NCBI RefSeq assembly: GCF_019402445.1 | Contig: NZ_SRZM01000251.1 | Coordinates: 1 to 10,013, forward strand | Length of the DNA stretch: 10,013 bases | Direction of reading: 5' to 3' | Source: Brachyspira pilosicoli | GTDB lineage: Bacteria > Spirochaetota > Brachyspiria > Brachyspirales > Brachyspiraceae | Shown here: positions 6,490 to 10,013 of the stretch, one piece after another | Layout of the letters: every line of letters starts with the position of its first letter | How positions within the stretch are numbered: the stretch's first letter is position 1 | Translations under genes and position numbers: made by a program | Notes under the pieces: model-generated | Database searches by the model: none | The model's input: only the letters and a program-made list of their open reading frames with translations | Told to the model about the DNA's origin: nothing

Positions 6490-7185
6490 ATGCAAGAAAT
6501 ATTAATAAGTGCTAAAAATATAGAAAAAAAGTTTAATAAAAATATTATTCTAAAAGATGTAAGTTTAGATATAAATAAAGGCGAAGTAATAGCACTTGTT
6601 GGTCCAAATGGTTCAGGCAAAACTACATTAATTAATATATTATTAGGAATATTAAAAGCTGATAAGGGTGAATTAAAAATTAATATAGAAAATTATAAAA
6701 AACATATAGGTCTTCAATTACAATCTACTCCTTTTTTTGAAGGCTACAATGTAAAAGATAATATATTAATGTTTTCAGCTCTTTATGATATTAAGATGAG
6801 CGATGAAGAAATAGAAAGTATTTTTAATAAATATAATCTTAATCCGAAAACACCTGCTATAAAGCTTTCAGGGGGAGAGCAGAAAAAACTTGCTATAATG
6901 ATAGCTACTATGCAAAACCCTGATTTACTTATATTTGATGAGCCTACTGCAAGTTTAGACCCTAGGGAAAGATATAATATAAAAAATATGATATTAGAGC
7001 TTGCTAAAAATAATAAGACTATACTTTTTACTTCTCATGATTTGGAGGAGGTAGAAGATATAGCTAGTAAAATAGTATTTTTATATAAAGGAGAGATATT
7101 AGAAAAGGGCAGCAAAGAAGAACTTTTAAAGAAGTATAATTTTGACAGTTTGGAGAAAGTTTATTTGCATATTACTAATTATTAA
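6490..7185 (+). CDS. sagG: ABC transporter ATP-binding protein of the peptide exporter (SagG-type)
   Basis: Cytosolic ATPase subunit of an ABC-2 type exporter. 231 residues from ATG 6490. Motifs in order: Walker A GPNGSGKT (38-45), a Q-loop at about Gln76/Gln78 (LQLQS), signature LSGGE (126-130), Walker B LLIFDE (147-151 region), D-loop SLD (155-157) and H-loop His183 in TSHD. The open frame can be extended to a TTG at 6481, but only ATG 6490 has a site (TAGAG, 6476-6480) at suitable distance. By position and partners it should export the mature SLS-like peptide, as SagG does; sequence alone shows only a generic drug/peptide ABC-2 exporter ATPase. Self-protection by export is possible. The permease gene is 177 bp downstream, separated by a GC-richer element. 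Confidence 0.88.
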   Translation: MQEILISAKNIEKKFNKNIILKDVSLDINKGEVIALVGPNGSGKTTLINILLGILKADKGELKINIENYKKHIGLQLQSTPFFEGYNVKDNILMFSALYDIKMSDEEIESIFNKYNLNPKTPAIKLSGGEQKKLAIMIATMQNPDLLIFDEPTASLDPRERYNIKNMILELAKNNKTILFTSHDLEEVEDIASKIVFLYKGEILEKGSKEELLKKYNFDSLEKVYLHITNY

Positions 7186-7210
7186 TTTTAGTATTAATTA
7201 TATACTTGCA

Positions 7211-7318
7211 CTTTTGCCGTAGGCGTACTTCGTATGCTTCTTTGACGAAGTCAGCACCGCGATTGAAAGAAGTTCTTCAGGGCGACCGAAGGGAGTACCT
7301 TTAGGTGTGTAAGGCTGG
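7211..7318. repeat. GC-rich intergenic element between exporter ATPase and permease genes, probably a dispersed repeat
   Basis: These 108 bases have 55 G/C (51%), far above the neighbouring genes, with sharp borders to AT-rich DNA. They hold no ORF with a start codon of useful size on either strand. An inverted repeat ACTTCGT/ACGAAGT (7227-7233, 7245-7251) and the small hairpin ACCT-TT-AGGT (7298-7307) suggest folded RNA or DNA. The left end, CTTTTGCCGTAGGC (7211-7224), recurs inverted with one mismatch at 8162-8175. I take it for a copy of a dispersed intergenic repeat; it does not look like a tRNA or rRNA. No transposase or terminal inverted repeats are evident. Confidence 0.5.
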
Positions 7319-7362
7319 AAAAAGAACAACAAAAAATTATAAATATATATTAAAAAATTATT

Positions 7363-8079
7363 ATGAAAACTATATTTAAACTCACTATAAAAAAAGCTAT
7401 AAGAGACCCTTTCCTTATATTCTGGTCTATATTCTTCCCAATAGTTACAATAATAGCATTGGGTATATTATTTAATACAGAAAGCTATACTATTCATATA
7501 CTTACTGCTATGACTTGTGTGAGCGTGCTTGCTTATTCTTTTATGACTACTAGTTTTAATGTATTAAGTCAAAGAAGAAGGGGTGTTTATAATTTGCTTA
7601 AAGTAACTCCGCTTCCTTTATACAAATATATTATAAGCTCTTCTTGTGCTTGGGTGATGATATCTATTATAAGCTCTTTGTTTGTATTTATTTCTTGTGC
7701 TTTGTTTTTTAAATTAGAGTTTTCTTTTGTTTCTATACTTTTATTTTTGCCTATCATTATAGCGGCATCTTTAGTTTATATATTTATAAGTTTCTTTGTT
7801 TCTAGTTTGATCAAAAATAATGAAACTGCTAGCATACTATATAATATTATTTTAATGGGTTCTATGTTTTTGAGTGACGGTTATTATTCTTTGTATAATG
7901 CTCCAAGTGTAGTGAAGTTTTTAAGCAGATTAAATATTTTTCAGTATTTTTTGAATGCTGTTAGGGGAGCTTATTATTTTGATTTTCAGTCATATTTTAT
8001 TGGTTTAGCGGTGCTTTTAGCTTGTTTAATAATTGCTTTAATTCTTGCAGTTAATACTTTCAGATATGTTGACAAGTAA
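7363..8079 (+). CDS. sagH: ABC-2 type transporter permease of the peptide exporter (SagH/SagI-type)
   Basis: Membrane subunit of the exporter, 238 residues with six hydrophobic segments (about 19-37, 46-63, 92-112, 121-148, 153-171, 211-231), the ABC-2 layout. The N-terminal KAIRDPFLIFWSIFFPI (elbow helix into TM1) and QRRRGVYNLLKVTPLPLYKYI (70-90, cytosolic loop, less one residue) are typical of ABC-2 permeases. It should pair with the ATPase at 6490-7185. Streptococcal clusters have two permeases, SagH and SagI; only this one is present, so it probably acts as a homodimer, and the symbol H is by position. No Shine-Dalgarno site is visible: the 22 bases before ATG 7363 are only A and T. The inserted-looking element upstream may have changed its expression. 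Confidence 0.85.
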   Translation: MKTIFKLTIKKAIRDPFLIFWSIFFPIVTIIALGILFNTESYTIHILTAMTCVSVLAYSFMTTSFNVLSQRRRGVYNLLKVTPLPLYKYIISSSCAWVMISIISSLFVFISCALFFKLEFSFVSILLFLPIIIAASLVYIFISFFVSSLIKNNETASILYNIILMGSMFLSDGYYSLYNAPSVVKFLSRLNIFQYFLNAVRGAYYFDFQSYFIGLAVLLACLIIALILAVNTFRYVDK

Positions 8080-8118
8080 TAATAGGCTTGTTTTTATATT
8101 TAAACAACTATATTTTGT

Positions 8119-8146
8119 CAAAAATAAATTTATATTTTTGTTTTGA
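8119..8146 (+). terminator. Possible weak terminator after the permease gene
   Basis: CAAAAATA (8119-8126) pairs perfectly with TATTTTTG (8133-8140) around a 6-base loop, followed by TTTTGATATTTT. The stem is short and AT-rich, 40 bp after the permease stop; termination is plausible but weak. Confidence 0.35.
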
Positions 8147-8161
8147 TATTTTGGGCTTCGT

Positions 8162-8175
8162 GCCTATGGCAAAAG
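8162..8175 (-). repeat. Inverted second copy of the 14-bp motif CTTTTGCCRTAGGC
   Basis: On the minus strand this reads CTTTTGCCATAGGC, 13 of 14 bases equal to 7211-7224. A short GGC-TTCGT-GCC hairpin (8154-8164) adjoins it. The permease gene is thus flanked by inverted copies of the motif. Confidence 0.6.
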
Positions 8176-8261
8176 ACTGTATTTTTAACCTCAATTTTAG
8201 GTGTTATCATATATTTAATACATATTCTAATAATATAAGGTTGTAATATTTGCGTTTTTTG

Positions 8262-8288
8262 CAACTTTTTTGTGCGGCAAAAAAGTTG
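8262..8288. repeat. 10-bp perfect dyad with GC-rich loop
   Basis: CAACTTTTTT (8262-8271) and AAAAAAGTTG (8279-8288) are perfect reverse complements around GTGCGGC. Read on the minus strand the right arm becomes stem plus T-run, so it could end transcripts in both directions; on the plus strand no T-run follows. It may also be part of a dispersed repeat. Confidence 0.6.
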
Positions 8289-8314
8289 ATAACATTCCTA
8301 TAATCCACAGAAGT

Positions 8315-8342
8315 TTGTCAAATATAGTTCTTTAGGTATATG
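8315..8342 (+). promoter_or_regulatory. Possible promoter of the DUF4405-like gene
   Basis: TTGTCA (8315-8320), 16-bp spacer, TATATG (8337-8342). The -35 box is good, the -10 box weak. The gene's ribosome binding site, AAGGAGGAA (8372-8380), is near perfect, 9 bases from the ATG. Confidence 0.35.
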
Positions 8343-8387
8343 CTAAAATTAATCAATTATATTATATAAAAAAGGAGGAACTTATTT

Positions 8388-9017
8388 ATGAAAAGAATAA
8401 TTAAAATTACAGTAGACATAATAATGACTATGCTCTTCTTTGTTTTAATGGCATATCACTTTACAGGTGATGCCGTGCATGAATATTTGGGATTCTCACT
8501 TTTTATATTTTTTATACTTCATCATATACTCAATTTTAATTGGTATAAAAATATTTATAAAGGCAAATATAATTTTAACAGAATATTAAACACATTTATT
8601 AACACCATGCTTTTTTTGTGTATGGCAGGACTAATGATTAGCGGAATACTGTTTTCTCAAAGAGTGTTAGGTTTTCTTAATATACATAATAGCGGAATGT
8701 TTACAAGACGCCTTCATATGATTTCAAACTCTTGGGCTTTTGTATTTATGTCGGCACATTTGGGAATGCATTGGGGTATGTTTATAAATAGAAAGTTTAT
8801 TAAAAAACAAATCTCTATAATAATAGCTTTGTTTGTTTCTATATATGGGGTTGTTTCATTTATTAAAAGAGGATTATATAATAAAATGTTTCTGCTTGTG
8901 GAGTTTGCTTTTTTTGATTATGAAGAGCCTGTAATATTTTTCTTTATGGATTATGTGTCTATAATGGGGCTATTTATATTTATAACATATTGCTTAAAAA
9001 AATTATCGAAAGAATGA
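8388..9017 (+). CDS. DUF4405-type (cytochrome b-like) integral membrane protein
   Basis: 209 residues with about five hydrophobic segments (roughly 8-23, 34-50, 69-90, 114-133, 141-159) and a further one near 181-202. Histidines lie at membrane segment ends as in di-haem cytochrome b-like proteins: His24, His31, His45-His46 (LHHILNF), His110 (RRLHMIS), His124 and His128 (SAHLGMHWG). This pattern and the GISGILFS-like turn (GLMISGILFS, 81-90) match the DUF4405/flavinylation-associated cytochrome family, which moves electrons across the membrane, often with flavinylated FMN-binding partners; none is in this window. The start is firm because of AAGGAGGAA at 8372-8380. It has no evident link to the peptide cluster. 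The family call is by recognition; haem binding is inferred. Confidence 0.7.
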   Translation: MKRIIKITVDIIMTMLFFVLMAYHFTGDAVHEYLGFSLFIFFILHHILNFNWYKNIYKGKYNFNRILNTFINTMLFLCMAGLMISGILFSQRVLGFLNIHNSGMFTRRLHMISNSWAFVFMSAHLGMHWGMFINRKFIKKQISIIIALFVSIYGVVSFIKRGLYNKMFLLVEFAFFDYEEPVIFFFMDYVSIMGLFIFITYCLKKLSKE

Positions 9018-9020
9018 ATT

Positions 9021-9950
9021 TTATTTAAATATCATGTTTAGTCTTTGCTGAACATTTTCTAAACTTATATTATTGTTAATAGTCTCTTCGCTTTCTAATG
9101 CGAGCATAGACATAATTGCAGCAAACTTTACTTTGTAATCCAAATCAAAATTGTTGTATATAGAATAAATTATACCAGCCATAAATGCATCCCCTGCCCC
9201 TGAAGCATTTAGTATATTTACTTTAGGTGCGTTTAAATGTGCTGGCTTTGTTTTAGCAGAGGCGTAGCATATTCCTTTTTCTGCAAACGTAATGTATATT
9301 TCTGATACTCCTATGTCTATAAATCTACTCACCGCCTCCAAGCCGTCTTCTATAGTGCTAATGTCTTTGTCTAGAAGAAATGAAGCTTCGTTTGAATTAA
9401 GCTTCAGAGCATATATATGTTTTTCTAATCCTTTTATATTTTCTGCTTTTTTTACTGATACGGCATCGCATAATAATTTTTTGTCTGGAAAGTTTTTTAT
9501 TAAATATTCAAAAATCTCTCTTTTTATTACGGCATCTATTGTGATGAGCTTTGCATTTTTTATTATATCTTTTATACTCTCTAAATATTCTATTGTAATG
9601 TTTTTGTCTAAATCGTCCATATCAGAAACGGCTAAATACATATCTTTATCACTATTCATTATAGCCATATATGTTGTTGAAGAGCCTTTTTTTATAATAT
9701 ATGAAGTATCTATATTAAGCGATTTTATATTGTTTAAAAGAATATCACCGAATATATCATTTCCTATTGATGTTATAAACTTGATATTGTAAAGACCTAA
9801 GTTTGATAGATTATGAACAATATTTCTTTCAACGCCTCCTGCACATATATTTATTTTTGCAGGGTTTGATTCTTTTAATAAAATATTTTCTTTGGAGAAG
9901 CCTTGTATATCTATATTAGAACCGCCTATAGAAACTATATATTCGTTCAT
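9021..9950 (-). CDS. psuK: PfkB-family carbohydrate kinase, probably pseudouridine kinase (PsuK)
   Basis: A cytosolic ribokinase-fold enzyme of 309 residues, full length. Motifs: GGSNIDIQG (9-17) with substrate-contacting Asn12/Asp14, AGGVERNIVHNL (37-48), SIGNDIFG (61-68), and the ATP-site/catalytic NASGAGDAFMAGI (248-260) with Asp254 as base. AVSDMD (107-112) and the GGVxRNI block are features I associate with pseudouridine kinases, which phosphorylate pseudouridine to the 5'-phosphate for cleavage by PsuG. No psuG is in the window; it could lie beyond base 10013, upstream of this gene. Another sugar or nucleoside kinase of the family is possible. TTCCTT at 9961-9966 is the ribosome binding site (AAGGAA on the minus strand), 10 bases before the ATG. 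Its stop lies 3 bp from that of the convergent gene. Confidence 0.8.
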   Translation of the reverse strand: MNEYIVSIGGSNIDIQGFSKENILLKESNPAKINICAGGVERNIVHNLSNLGLYNIKFITSIGNDIFGDILLNNIKSLNIDTSYIIKKGSSTTYMAIMNSDKDMYLAVSDMDDLDKNITIEYLESIKDIIKNAKLITIDAVIKREIFEYLIKNFPDKKLLCDAVSVKKAENIKGLEKHIYALKLNSNEASFLLDKDISTIEDGLEAVSRFIDIGVSEIYITFAEKGICYASAKTKPAHLNAPKVNILNASGAGDAFMAGIIYSIYNNFDLDYKVKFAAIMSMLALESEETINNNISLENVQQRLNMIFK

Positions 9951-9979
9951 AAACTGTTTTTTCCTTTTTTAATTTTTTT

Positions 9980-10008
9980 ATGTTATATTAAAAGACATTA
10001 TTTGACAA
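9980..10008 (-). promoter_or_regulatory. Possible promoter of the PfkB kinase gene
   Basis: On the minus strand TTGTCA (10003-10008) is followed after 17 bp by TAACAT (9980-9985), or after 15 bp by the better box TATAAC (9982-9987). The location, 30 bp before the start codon, is right; the match is moderate. Confidence 0.4.
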
Positions 10009-10013
10009 TATGT

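Larger units (their letters stand above)
8080..8387. other. 308-bp intergenic region with AT hairpins and repeat traces
   Basis: No convincing gene on either strand. It holds a weak AT hairpin at 8119-8140, the inverted copy of the 14-bp motif (8162-8175), a 10-bp dyad at 8262-8288, a possible promoter at 8315-8342 and the strong ribosome binding site of the next gene. It marks the right-hand end of the peptide cluster. Confidence 0.7.

Noticed and set aside
7211..7318. tRNA, riboswitch or small protein in the GC-rich element
   Set aside because: No cloverleaf, no recognised riboswitch core and no ORF with a start codon; it reads better as a dispersed intergenic repeat.
9292..9792. Plus-strand ORF of 166 codons opposite the PfkB kinase
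   Set aside because: The minus-strand frame carries clear kinase motifs; this frame is low-complexity Ser/Phe/Ile-rich antisense.
1..10013. CRISPR array, transposase or phage genes
   Set aside because: No regularly spaced direct repeats, and every sizeable ORF is accounted for by other families.

Overview
The window is AT-rich with short, tightly packed genes. Codon use, strong Shine-Dalgarno sites, the gene families and a GC-richer intergenic element point to a low-GC anaerobe. A Brachyspira-type spirochaete is my best guess, by recognition and not by alignment; Clostridia or Fusobacteria are alternatives. The main content is a complete-looking streptolysin S-like (SLS-like) cluster for a thiazole/oxazole-modified peptide (TOMM/LAP) at about 1197-8079.

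Layout: (1) 1-1124 is the 3' part of an N-acylglucosamine 2-epimerase (AGE) family gene, closed by a strong intrinsic terminator. (2) 1260-6150 is one compact operon, sagB-sagC-sagD-sagE-sagF, with its own promoter: flavin dehydrogenase, E1-like/ThiF partner protein, YcaO cyclodehydratase, CPBP membrane protease and a polytopic membrane protein. (3) 6224-6358 is a 44-codon gene for the precursor peptide. Its leader resembles SagA and ends in TPGG; its core starts CCCSCCCSCC. It has its own promoter and two hairpins behind it. (4) 6490-8079 holds an ABC exporter ATPase and a single ABC-2 permease, split by about 110 bp of 51% GC sequence that looks inserted. (5) 8080-8387 is non-coding with AT hairpins and a second, inverted copy of a 14-bp motif from that element. 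(6) 8388-9017 is a His-rich membrane protein of DUF4405/cytochrome b type. Convergent to it, 3 bp away, is a PfkB-family kinase, probably pseudouridine kinase, at 9021-9950 on the minus strand.

How it should work (family knowledge plus inference): the YcaO protein with its E1-like partner converts core Cys/Ser/Thr to azolines, guided by the peptide leader. The FMN dehydrogenase oxidises them to azoles, the CPBP protease probably removes the leader after GG and/or gives immunity, and the ABC transporter exports the product. The gene order (B-C-D-E-F-A-G-H) differs from the streptococcal A-B-C-D-E-F-G-H-I. If the host is Brachyspira, the product is a candidate for its oxygen-stable, carrier-dependent beta-haemolysin, whose classical behaviour resembles streptolysin S; that link is inference.
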